In this document: positions 7,059 through 14,800 of the stretch, in pieces
Layout of the letters: each line of letters starts with the position of its first letter
Numbering within the stretch: the first letter of the stretch is position 1
Source of the DNA: CAYZXK01 sp964482395
GTDB lineage: Bacteria > Planctomycetota > Phycisphaerae > UBA1845 > Fen-1342
NCBI GenBank assembly: GCA_964482395.1
Contig: CAYZXK010000120.1
Location: 1-15,876, forward strand
DNA length: 15,876 nt
Reading direction: 5' to 3'
Notes under the pieces: generated by a model
The model's database searches: none
The model's input: only the letters and a program-made list of their open reading frames with translations
Told to the model about the DNA's origin: nothing
Made by a program: the position numbers and the translations under genes

Positions 7059-8135
7059 ATGCCTCTGAACCGGCGCGACTTCGTGGTCTCGGCTGCCGGC
7101 CTGGCCGCCATGGGGGTTGCCAGAGGAAGTGCTGAAGTCATGGCCCGCCCACAGGTTGAGCAGAGGATTGCTCCGCCGCCCGGGCCGGTGGTCATTGCCA
7201 GTGGCAATGGGGTGGCGGCCTGCAACCGGGCCATGGAGCTGCTCAAGCAGGGGGCGGACCCAGTGGACGCGGTGGTCGCCGGGGTCAACCTGGTCGAGGA
7301 CGATCCGCAGGATCACACGGTGGGGCTGGGCGGGCTGCCCAATGAAGACGGAATCGTGGAGCTGGACGCCTGCGTGATGCACGGGCCGACTCACCGGGCC
7401 GGGGCGGTGGCCGGCCTGCGCAACATCCGCAACGCCGCCAGCGTTGCCAAGCTGGTCATGCAGCGCACCGACCACGTCCTGCTGATCGGAGAGGGCGCAT
7501 TGCGGTTTGCCAAAGCCCACGGATTCAAGGAGGAAGATCTGCTGACCGACCAGGCCCGACAGATGTGGCTCCAATGGAAGGAGACCTGTTCCGACAAGGA
7601 CAACTGGCTTCCGCCGCCCGGGGCCACCCAGCCGTGTAGTCCGGCCGGTCGTCAGCCGCCTGGTTTCACCTGGGGCACGATTCCTTGCCTGGCAGTCACC
7701 GCCGGAGGCGACCTGGGAGGCTGTGTCTCGACTTCCGGCCGGGCCTATAAGATCGCCGGCCGCACCGGCGACTCCGCGATACCCGGTGCGGGCCTCTATG
7801 TGGACAACCAGGTCGGGGCCTGCGGTTCGACCGGCCGGGGGGAGGCCAATCTCGTAAACTGCTCCTGCTTCCTGATAGTCGAGCTGATGGGCCGGGGGGC
7901 CCGACCCGAGGAGGCCTGCTGGCAGGTGCTCAAACAGGTAGCCGATCGCACGCAACCACGACTGCGGGACCAGCAGGGGTTGCCCAACTTCCAGCTCACA
8001 TTTTATGCATTGCGGCGGGATGGGCTGACCGGCGGCGCCTGCCTGCGGGGCGGAAACCGGATGGCGGTTCACGACGGCAGCCAGTGCCGGCTGGTGGACC
8101 TGCCCGGGCTGTTTCCGGAACTGGCCCAACCCTGA
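7059..8135 (+). CDS. N4-(beta-N-acetylglucosaminyl)-L-asparaginase-like Ntn hydrolase, Tat-exported
   Basis: This 358-residue protein belongs to the glycosylasparaginase/isoaspartyl peptidase family, enzymes that cut themselves in two and then hydrolyse glycosylated asparagine or related beta-aspartyl bonds. The predicted nucleophile is T207. By spacing from it, the other active-site residues known in the family are all present: T225, R235, D238 (GRTGDS), T258 and G259 (STGRGE). The stretches VNLVEDDP, GLGGLPNEDG and MHGPTHRAGAV fit the family. The residue before T207 is Gly (WGT), not the Asp of the classic HDT site; plant-type asparaginases also have GT. The N-terminus NRRDFVVSAAGLAA looks like a twin-arginine signal. 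ATG 7059 is preceded by AGGAGG 6 bases upstream; the upstream open frame only crosses the tRNA. It lies 76 bases after the tRNA and may share its promoter. Confidence 0.88.
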   Translation: MPLNRRDFVVSAAGLAAMGVARGSAEVMARPQVEQRIAPPPGPVVIASGNGVAACNRAMELLKQGADPVDAVVAGVNLVEDDPQDHTVGLGGLPNEDGIVELDACVMHGPTHRAGAVAGLRNIRNAASVAKLVMQRTDHVLLIGEGALRFAKAHGFKEEDLLTDQARQMWLQWKETCSDKDNWLPPPGATQPCSPAGRQPPGFTWGTIPCLAVTAGGDLGGCVSTSGRAYKIAGRTGDSAIPGAGLYVDNQVGACGSTGRGEANLVNCSCFLIVELMGRGARPEEACWQVLKQVADRTQPRLRDQQGLPNFQLTFYALRRDGLTGGACLRGGNRMAVHDGSQCRLVDLPGLFPELAQP

Positions 8136-8229
8136 ACCGCCGGCCACCGCCGTTCGACCCTGCCCAGGCAGATCAGCCGCATTCCGTCCGACAGATGGAT
8201 TCTCGGAACCGCCCTGGAAAGTGCTTCAT

Positions 8230-8251
8230 GGCCGGTGGTCTTCGACCGGCC
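8230..8251 (+). terminator. Hairpin after the asparaginase gene
   Basis: GGCCGGT (8230-8236) and ACCGGCC (8245-8251) pair perfectly around an 8-base loop, 94 bases after the stop codon. No T-run follows, so termination here is only possible, not shown. Confidence 0.3.
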
Positions 8252-8372
8252 GATGCGGGCCGAAGGCTCATAAGAACTCAACTCGGCTGGCCGGAAGGGC
8301 TGGGGCGGTTGCAGGCCATGCCGGCAATGCCTGGCGGGTCACTCCCGGCGGATGGCCGCCCAAATGCTTGAG

Positions 8373-8378
8373 TATAAT
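8373..8378 (+). promoter_or_regulatory. -10 element for the coiled-coil gene
   Basis: A perfect TATAAT stands out in GC-rich sequence. Start of transcription would be near 8385, giving a leader of about 80 bases. No -35 hexamer is seen 16-18 bases upstream, so an activator may be needed or the match may be accidental. Confidence 0.35.
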
Positions 8379-8465
8379 TGGGCACCCGAGAACCATGACG
8401 ACCCAGGATCGTCCGGCCGGCTGGCTCCGATATGCCGCCCGGCAAACTCCGTAGGAGGAAGAAGC

Positions 8466-8738
8466 ATGAACGAAGCCGAGTTCCAGAAGCGGTTGGCCGA
8501 ACTGGTGGCCGAAATCGAGGCTTTGCCGGAGGCCGAGCGTCAGCGTCTGCGCCAGCTTGCCGACGAGACCCGAGACCGTCACGAGCAGATCAAGAAGAGC
8601 GTGAATGCGCTTCAGGAAAGCATTGATTTCTTGCGGCTGGGCATCAAGTACATGCTGTTCGACCTGGAGGCGACACGCCGGGAGAACGGCTATCTGCGCA
8701 AGATGCTGGAGCAGAACAACAACGACAACAATCCCTAG
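8466..8738 (+). CDS. Small coiled-coil protein of unknown function
   Basis: This is a 90-residue, highly charged protein with no signal peptide or membrane segment. It is almost entirely helical with a heptad-like pattern (FQKRLAELVAEIEALPEAER, IKKSVNALQESIDFLRLGIK, YMLFDLEATRRENGYLRKML), so a coiled-coil dimer is likely. It ends in an Asn-rich tail (EQNNNDNNP). The start is firm: AGGAGG (8453-8458) lies 7 bases before ATG. It is a monocistronic unit, with its own possible -10 upstream and a strong terminator downstream, which argues that it is a real and well-expressed gene. I do not recognise a characterised family. A structural or regulatory adaptor in the cytoplasm fits, but that is inference. 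Confidence 0.85.
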   Translation: MNEAEFQKRLAELVAEIEALPEAERQRLRQLADETRDRHEQIKKSVNALQESIDFLRLGIKYMLFDLEATRRENGYLRKMLEQNNNDNNP

Positions 8739-8753
8739 GAGGACCCCCAAGCC

Positions 8754-8780
8754 CGATGCGGGGCCAGCCGCTCCGCATCG
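8754..8780. repeat. Inverted repeat after the coiled-coil gene
   Basis: CGATGCGG (8754-8761) and CCGCATCG (8773-8780) are perfect 8-base arms around an 11-base loop, 16 bases after the stop codon. They precede the strong terminator and may protect the 3' end of the transcript. Confidence 0.45.
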
Positions 8781-8832
8781 CCTGACCCACAGGAGCCGTC
8801 AAGAGGGATACGGGACAGTTCCAGAATCTGAT

Positions 8833-8872
8833 GCGAGCCCGGCTGCCTCCTGCCGGGCTCGCTTCTTCTCTG
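8833..8872 (+). terminator. Intrinsic terminator of the coiled-coil gene
   Basis: GCGAGCCCGGC (8833-8843) and GCCGGGCTCGC (8852-8862) form a perfect 11-base-pair GC-rich stem with an 8-base loop. TTCTTCTCT follows directly on the plus strand. It is the best terminator in the window. The stem could also slow transcription arriving from rsfS on the other strand. Confidence 0.85.
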
Positions 8873-8899
8873 GCCGTCCACGAACCGGAGGGACGCTGG

Positions 8900-8914
8900 C
8901 CCGCGAGTCGCGGG
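8900..8914 (-). terminator. Hairpin downstream of rsfS
   Basis: CCCGCG and CGCGGG pair around a 3-base loop, 34 bases after the rsfS stop on the minus strand. No T-run follows. Together with the hairpin at 8833-8862 it may end the rsfS transcript. Confidence 0.3.
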
Positions 8915-8948
8915 GTCGCTCAGCCCACTGTCCCGGTTGCGGTGAGTG

Positions 8949-9380
8949 TCAGGTCGGATCGCCGGACGGTGGTTGCCAATCCACTGGCGGGGCATCTCCC
9001 CACAGCCCGTCCAGATCGTAATACCGGCGATGCTCCTCGTCGAACAGGTGGATCACGACGTCGACGTAATCTGCCAGCAGCCAGGTCGCATCGCGGCTGT
9101 CGGCGAGGCGGAAGCAGCGCCGGCCCGCGCGGCGGGCATGCTCCTCGATGTCCTCCAGGATGGCGTGCATCTGTCGGCTGGATGTGCCGGTAGCGATCAC
9201 GAAGAAGTCAGCCAGATTGCTCAGGCCGCGCAAGTCGAGTACCCGGACGTTCTCGGCCTTGTTCTGATCGGCGATGCGAGCGGCGGCCAGGGCGAACTGG
9301 TAGCCCTCCTCTCCGCTGCCGGCTCCCGCCCGCCGCAGGTACGCCGCGGCCACGTCGTCGGTATACTCCATGACTCTCAT
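8949..9380 (-). CDS. rsfS: Ribosomal silencing factor RsfS
   Basis: RsfS (Iojap/RsfA family) binds ribosomal protein uL14 on the large subunit and blocks joining of the subunits when nutrients are scarce. The typical family order is visible: ALAAARIADQNKAENVRVLDL, then LADFFVIATGTSSRQMHAI, DATWLLADYVDVVIHLF and YYDLDGLWGDAP. Length is normal (143 residues from ATG 9380). Neither ATG 9380 nor the in-frame ATG 9371 (140 residues) has a strong ribosome binding site, so the start is uncertain by three codons. The longer open frame to 9476 is not supported by family length. In many bacteria rsfS lies beside nadD; here it follows an ABC exporter operon with a 103-base gap containing a hairpin. Confidence 0.92.
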   Translation of the reverse strand: MRVMEYTDDVAAAYLRRAGAGSGEEGYQFALAAARIADQNKAENVRVLDLRGLSNLADFFVIATGTSSRQMHAILEDIEEHARRAGRRCFRLADSRDATWLLADYVDVVIHLFDEEHRRYYDLDGLWGDAPPVDWQPPSGDPT

Positions 9381-9398
9381 TGTAACCGCTGGCCGTTG

Positions 9399-9419
9399 GC
9401 GCGGCAGCGGTTGCCGCGC
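9399..9419 (-). promoter_or_regulatory. Hairpin just upstream of rsfS
   Basis: GCGCGGCA (9399-9406) and TGCCGCGC (9412-9419) form a perfect 8-base-pair stem with a 5-base loop, 18 bases before ATG 9380. It could partly separate rsfS expression from the exporter operon or affect translation. No T-run is present. Confidence 0.35.
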
Positions 9420-9483
9420 GAGCCGTCGGCCGGCACGACAACCGGGGCTGGCCGGGCTGGGCCGATTTAGGGGCACAGCCTTT

Positions 9484-10821
9484 TCAGCGCTGCACTGATA
9501 TTCGGAACAGGCTGGCTCCGATCAGGAAGCCGGCGACTCCGGCGCCGACCAGTATTCCGCACGGCAGCAGCATCTCCAGCGGCGAGAAACCGCGCCAGAT
9601 GGCGCCTTCCATGGCCAGTACCGCCCATTTGACCAGACTCAGGCTGCTGAGGGGCTGCATCCAGGCGGGCATGAAGACCAGGGGCAGCATGCCGCCGCCG
9701 AGCATCGCCATGACGATGATTATGGCCCAACTGATGCCGCTGACCGACCACTCGCTGCGACCCAGGACCGATAAGAGCATCATCAGCCCGACGACCGCGA
9801 TCGAGATCGACAGGACGCCCGCGGCCAGCAGCGGGACCGAATTGAAGCCTACGCCGAATGCGAGTCGCGCGATCGTCAGAAGAATGGTCATCAGGCCGGA
9901 GGTGGCGATAAAGCACGCCAGGGCCTTCCCGGCCAGAATCTCCCAGCGAGCCAGCGGGGCCAGGGTCAGCCGCGGCAAAGTCCCGCGGGTGCGCTCCAGC
10001 AGCAAGGTGGCGGCGAAAGTCGCGGCACAGGCGAGAACGCCCCAGGTGATGGCCTGGGGAAAGCAGATGGCGAACGAGGAGCGCGGCAGGGATGGTCGAT
10101 TGGCCGCCCGGCGGGTGACGTGCGTGGTCGCAATCTCCACCGGCTGCCAGCCGGGTTGACCGGCCGCTTGGACCTCGGGTGAACTGCTTGGCCCGTTCTG
10201 AGAAGTGGTTGCAGTCGGGTCCCCGAACAACGCCGGATCACCCGGCAATTCCAGGTTAGCCAGCAAGCCGTCGAGAATGGCCCGTTGGAAACCGGTCAAC
10301 CCGTCGGCCTGCTGGAGCGACTGGCGTGCGGAACGGGCGTTGCGCTGAAGGAACTGGCGGTCGGTGAAGACCCGCTGCATCTGCTGGTAGGCATGGTAGC
10401 TGATCAGTCCTTGGACCAGACCGCCGGTCATCGACTTGCCGGGGTCCAGGCCGAGTTCCAGCCGCATAGGCGGGCCCCAGAAGATACGTTCGCTGGCGGC
10501 TCCGAAGCCGGGAGGAATCACCAGGTAAGCCGATCGGGCCCCACGGCCGACCAGTTCGGCTGCCGCCTGACGACTGGCCACCAGTTCCACCTTGAAGCTG
10601 CGGTCGCTTTGCAGGCTCTCGATCAGTCGGCGCGAGCCGGGCGTATTGTCCTCGTCCACCACCAGCAGACCGATGGCCGAGGGTCCGGACGCGGCCCCCG
10701 AGAAAAGTACGCCGAAGAAGATCGCGTAGATCAACGGAAAGAAAAAGGTGAAGAAGAAGCCCAGCCGGTCCCGCACCAGCAGGCGAAGGTCCTTGCCGGC
10801 CAGCACTAATAGGGCGGACAT
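9484..10821 (-). CDS. ABC-2 type transporter permease
   Basis: This 445-residue protein is the membrane part of an ABC exporter. One N-terminal membrane segment (about 20-41, LGFFFTFFFPLIYAIFFGVLF) is followed by an extracytoplasmic domain of about 210 residues. At least five more segments lie in the C-terminal half (for example PQAITWGVLACAATFAATLL and SGISWAIIIVMAMLGGGMLP). The charged motif LLERTRGTLPRL after the second segment is typical of the ABC-2 family. Its ATG overlaps the stop of the ATPase gene by one base (TGATG), which indicates translational coupling. The substrate cannot be read from the sequence; relatives export drugs, lipids, sodium or polysaccharide precursors. The large external domain recalls YhgE/DrrB-type exporters. 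Confidence 0.87.
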   Translation of the reverse strand: MSALLVLAGKDLRLLVRDRLGFFFTFFFPLIYAIFFGVLFSGAASGPSAIGLLVVDEDNTPGSRRLIESLQSDRSFKVELVASRQAAAELVGRGARSAYLVIPPGFGAASERIFWGPPMRLELGLDPGKSMTGGLVQGLISYHAYQQMQRVFTDRQFLQRNARSARQSLQQADGLTGFQRAILDGLLANLELPGDPALFGDPTATTSQNGPSSSPEVQAAGQPGWQPVEIATTHVTRRAANRPSLPRSSFAICFPQAITWGVLACAATFAATLLLERTRGTLPRLTLAPLARWEILAGKALACFIATSGLMTILLTIARLAFGVGFNSVPLLAAGVLSISIAVVGLMMLLSVLGRSEWSVSGISWAIIIVMAMLGGGMLPLVFMPAWMQPLSSLSLVKWAVLAMEGAIWRGFSPLEMLLPCGILVGAGVAGFLIGASLFRISVQR

Positions 10822-11666
10822 CAGTCGCGCAGACTCCTGCCGGTCAGGGTGAGGAAGACCGATTCGAGGTCCGGTCGCTCCAGGCGGACACTCAGCACCC
10901 CCGGCTGATTCCAGGCTCGGGCCAGCTCGGTTTGCGGATCGGTGGTCTCGATACGCTGGGATCCGTCGGGCCGCTCGATGACCACCCTGGGAGTCTGACC
11001 GTGCGTCCGGATCAGCCCATCGACCGTGTCCAAGGCCAGCAACCGCCCATGGTCGAGAATGCCGACCCGATCACACAACCTCTGGGCTTCCTCCATGTAA
11101 TGCGTGGTATAGACGATCGTGCGGCCGTCGCGTTTCAGAAACGCGACCAGGTCGAAAATGGCGTTTCGCGAATGGGGGTCGATACCGACCGTGGGCTCGT
11201 CCAGAAAGATCAGCGTCGGGTCGTGCACCAGAGCCACGGCCAGATTCAGTCGGCGTTTCATGCCGCCCGAATAGGTCTTGACGCGGTCTTTGCCGCGGTC
11301 GGCCAGTCCAGTAAGGTCAAGCAGCCAGGCGAGCCGTTGCTTCAACAGCGACCCGCCCAGGCCGTAGAGTCGCCCGAAGAAACGCAGGTTCTCCGCGGCC
11401 GTAAGCTCATCGTAGAGTGCCAAAGCCTGGGGTGCGACTCCGATCCGGCGCCGAACATGCGGATCCAGCGGCGAACCGGCACCATCCAGCTCTACCGTGC
11501 CCTCGTCCGGGCGGAGCTGGCCGACGGCCAGGTTGATAGTAGTGGTCTTGCCGGCTCCATTCGGCCCCAGCAGACCGAAGACTTCTCCGCGTCGTACCTC
11601 CAGAGACAGCCCGTCGACCGCCACCAGGTGGCCGAAGCGCTTCCTGAGACCGGTAAGCCGCAGCAT
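10821..11666 (-). CDS. ABC transporter ATP-binding protein
   Basis: This 281-residue ATPase powers the ABC-2 permease encoded next to it. All motifs are intact: Walker A GPNGAGKT (34-41), Q-loop Q80, signature YSGGMKRRL (132-140), Walker B TLIFLDEP (151-158) and switch H189 (YTTHYMEEA). The C-terminal 60 residues form the small extra domain common in DrrA/CcmA-type exporters. I placed the start at ATG 11666 because the family begins there (MLRLTGLRKRFG). A GTG at 11726 would add 20 residues of poor quality. No Shine-Dalgarno sequence precedes either start, which is odd for this window. It lies 161 bases after the subtilisin-like protease gene on the same strand. Confidence 0.9.
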   Translation of the reverse strand: MLRLTGLRKRFGHLVAVDGLSLEVRRGEVFGLLGPNGAGKTTTINLAVGQLRPDEGTVELDGAGSPLDPHVRRRIGVAPQALALYDELTAAENLRFFGRLYGLGGSLLKQRLAWLLDLTGLADRGKDRVKTYSGGMKRRLNLAVALVHDPTLIFLDEPTVGIDPHSRNAIFDLVAFLKRDGRTIVYTTHYMEEAQRLCDRVGILDHGRLLALDTVDGLIRTHGQTPRVVIERPDGSQRIETTDPQTELARAWNQPGVLSVRLERPDLESVFLTLTGRSLRD

Positions 11667-11698
11667 CAGGAGGCACTTTCGAGCAAGCGGATGCTGCC

Positions 11699-11704
11699 TG
11701 TCAA
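11699..11704 (-). promoter_or_regulatory. Possible -35 element of the ABC exporter operon
   Basis: A perfect TTGACA lies on the minus strand 32 bases before ATG 11666. The hexamer 17 bases further (CGAAAG) is a poor -10. If used, it would give a nearly leaderless mRNA, which would fit the missing ribosome binding site. Confidence 0.25.
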
Positions 11705-11827
11705 GCGTTGCTCGGGGCCGGGGCACGCCGCCCGCGGTTCCTGCGGTCGCGGTTCTGCGGCTCGCTTTCCCGGCCTGTGCTCCGCCGGTGTTCAGAACAA
11801 TCCCGCACCGACCCCGGCGGGCGCGGC

Positions 11828-14800
11828 CTACGATCCGGTCAGCAACGCGATAAACGGATTGATATCAGCGAAGTTGACTACTCCATCGCCATTGATGTCT
11901 GCATTGGCTGGACAATCCGGGTACTGGCTGGCATATGCCGCCGGGTCGGTCATCCGCAGGACGAACGGGTTAATATCGCTGAAATCGACCAGTCCGTCGC
12001 AGTTCATATCCCCGGCGATCACCGGGTGCAGGATGCCCCAGATTTCGATGTCGTCGATGTTCCAGCCGGGGTAGGTGACCGAATAATCGGTCGGCCCCAT
12101 GCCCCAGCGCAGGTAGACCGTGGCCTGACGGTCGGCGACGCCGCTAATGTCATGCGCCTTCTGCGACCAGGCCGACTCATCGAGGGTGGTCCCGAAGCTG
12201 TCCCACAGCAGGGTAAACCCGGTGCCGTTGTTGGACGCTTCGACCGTGGCATGGTCGCTGAATTCCACGCCCAGCCAGCGCCAGAAGCGCAGCTCCGTAG
12301 CGGTGACATTCATGCAGTTGATCGGCCCGCTGGTGAGATAACGAGCCGGCATGTAGCTGGTGTAGTCCCCGGCCAGGTTGTATCCGTAGACGTTCGAGCC
12401 GGTGTGCCCGCTGGTCGGATCGCGGTGGTGGCTGCCGCCGCCGGTCGGAACTCCGAAGGCCCAGGCTCCCTGGGTGCTCCAGCCGGGGTTGCTGTCCAGG
12501 GAGAAGCTGTAGATAAGCTGCGGCGTGGCCACGATGTTGATCGACACTGTGGCGATATTCGAATCACCGCCCTCCGGCGGGACGCCGCCGTCGTTGGCCT
12601 TGAATGTGAAGCTGTCCGGACCGGCGTAGTACAAGCTGGGGTGGTAGACCACCACGTTGCCGTTGCCGACCAGCGTATAAGGCACGCTGCGGATCACCCC
12701 GGCCCCCGGATCGCTCAAGTACGAACCGTGAGTGGGTAGACTGGCGATCACGTAGCTCAGTACGCCGGGCGGATTGGGCAGGCCGTCGTCCAGGGCTTGC
12801 AGGGTCACATTAACCGGCGTGCCGGGGGTGGCTACCAAGCTCTGGCTCTGAGCGATCGGCGGAACCGGCCCGATGTTGATTTGCAGCGGGATGGTCCGCT
12901 GGTCGCTGCGGGCCAGCGAGTCGGTCACCTTGAAAGTCGGATTGAAGGAGCCTGACTCGGTCGGATAGCCGCTGAGCACGCCGTCCGGGGTCAGCGTCAG
13001 TCCATTCGGCAACGCCGAAGGCCGGAAGTACTCCAGCGAGTTGGCATTGGTCAGCGCGGTCGCATTGTTGTAGCTGGAAAACGTATAGTTCGACCCGTCG
13101 CCGTTGGAGATGCCGATGGTCGGCGTCAGCCCGGTGTTCCCGCTGCCGTAATGGAATCGAATCCGTCCATCCGCATATAGGGTGATTGACACGTTGCAGG
13201 GATAGCCGCCGGAGATGGTGGTGGCCTTCCAGCGGAAAGTGACCTGGCTGGGAACCGAAGCATCGATGAAGATGTCGCAGCCGGTGCTGTCGGTCCGGAT
13301 ATCGTCCCACAAGACGGCAATCCGCTTGGCCGCCTTCAGCCCGGCGTCGCTGTTGCTCCACTCGTTGCTCCCGCTGCCGAAGTTCACAAAGCCGTTGCTG
13401 CATACGTACGCGGTGGTGTACTCCACGCCGTAGAAGGGGAAGGCAAATGGCAGCGTGTAGGTCCAGTAGGCGTCGTCGGCACGCCAATTCTGGGGGGTGC
13501 CCACCTCGGCAAACAGGCTGCTGCCCAGGTTGGTCTCGAAGTACTGACCTTGCGTCAGCACCGTCCAAGTCAGCGGCGGCTGCCCCTGCTCGGCCTCCAA
13601 CTGCACCGGACCGTACCATCCGTTCAGCAGCCCGGGCGGCAAGGCGTCGGTGGTGATTACCGGCGGACCATAAAGCACCAGGATTTCGACCTTGGCGAGA
13701 TTCGAATCGCCGCCGTCCGGCGGCACTCCGCCATCATTGGCCTTGAAGTTGAAGAGGTCGGTTCCGTAGTACCCGGTCGCCGGCGTGTAGAGCACCTGGT
13801 TGCCGTAGTTCACCAGGCTGTAGGGCAGGTCGCCGCCGGTGATGACGTGGCCGTTGCCGACGTCGGTCAGCGTGTTCCCCGCCTGCGGCAACGTAGTGAT
13901 GATGTAGGTGAGCGCGCCCGGCGGGTCGGGCAGGCCGTCATAATCGGTGGCCAGCAGCGTCACCAGCAGCGGCGTGTCCACCGGCGTCTGGAGATACGAG
14001 TCGAAAGCCCTAGGTGGACCGGAACACATGGCCAACGCCAGGTTCACCGCCTCGAAAGCGTCCACCATGCCCATGCCGTACGAGTTGTCATTCCCGGTCG
14101 GCCCCAGATCATGGGCCGTGTCCAGAAGTATCTGCTTGACCTCGTCCACACTCAGGTCCGGGCAGGCCTGACGAATGAGGCAGACCGTCCCGTTCACGTG
14201 CGGCGAAGCCATGGACGTGCCGTCCCAGCCGTAGAATTCGTACCCACCGCCGGGCACTGAGGACCGCACCTCGACGCCGGGAGCGACCACTTCGGGCTTG
14301 ATGGCCTCCCCGCCGGTCGGGGTGCAATGGCTCGGCCCGCGGGAGGAGAAGTCCGCGATCGGCCAGCTTGGGTTGTGGGCATCGACCGCTCCCACCGCGA
14401 AGCAGTTCAGGCCGGTGGTGGCTCGATCGGCGGGACGCCGAACCGTCTGCGGGGAAGGCCCCTCGTTGCCCGCGGAGAAGAGCTGGACGATGCCCGCCGC
14501 CTCACAGTTGTCCAGGTAGAGCCAGAAAGTCTGATCACAGGGCGGATACCCGTGCCAGGTTGCCAGGCCCCACGAATTCGAGCACACCGCCGGCACATCC
14601 CAGTTGGTCGAAGGATTCCCATCCGGGTCGATCAGCCACTGGAAAGCGGCGATCGCGTCGGCCACGGTGTGCGGGATGTCGATCCGGTCGATCACTGCGG
14701 CATGAATCCACTTCGCGCCCGGAGCCACGCCGATCTCGTCACCCGGCGGGCCGCCGCAAACCGTCCCCATGGTATGGGTGCCGTGAGCCCCGAACGCCGT

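Larger units (their letters stand above)
8136..8465 (+). other. Intergenic region before the coiled-coil gene
   Basis: These 330 bases contain no credible gene; the open frames crossing it look like shadows of high GC content. They hold a 7-base-pair hairpin at 8230-8251, a -10-like TATAAT at 8373-8378 and the ribosome binding site of the next gene at 8453-8458. Confidence 0.6.
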
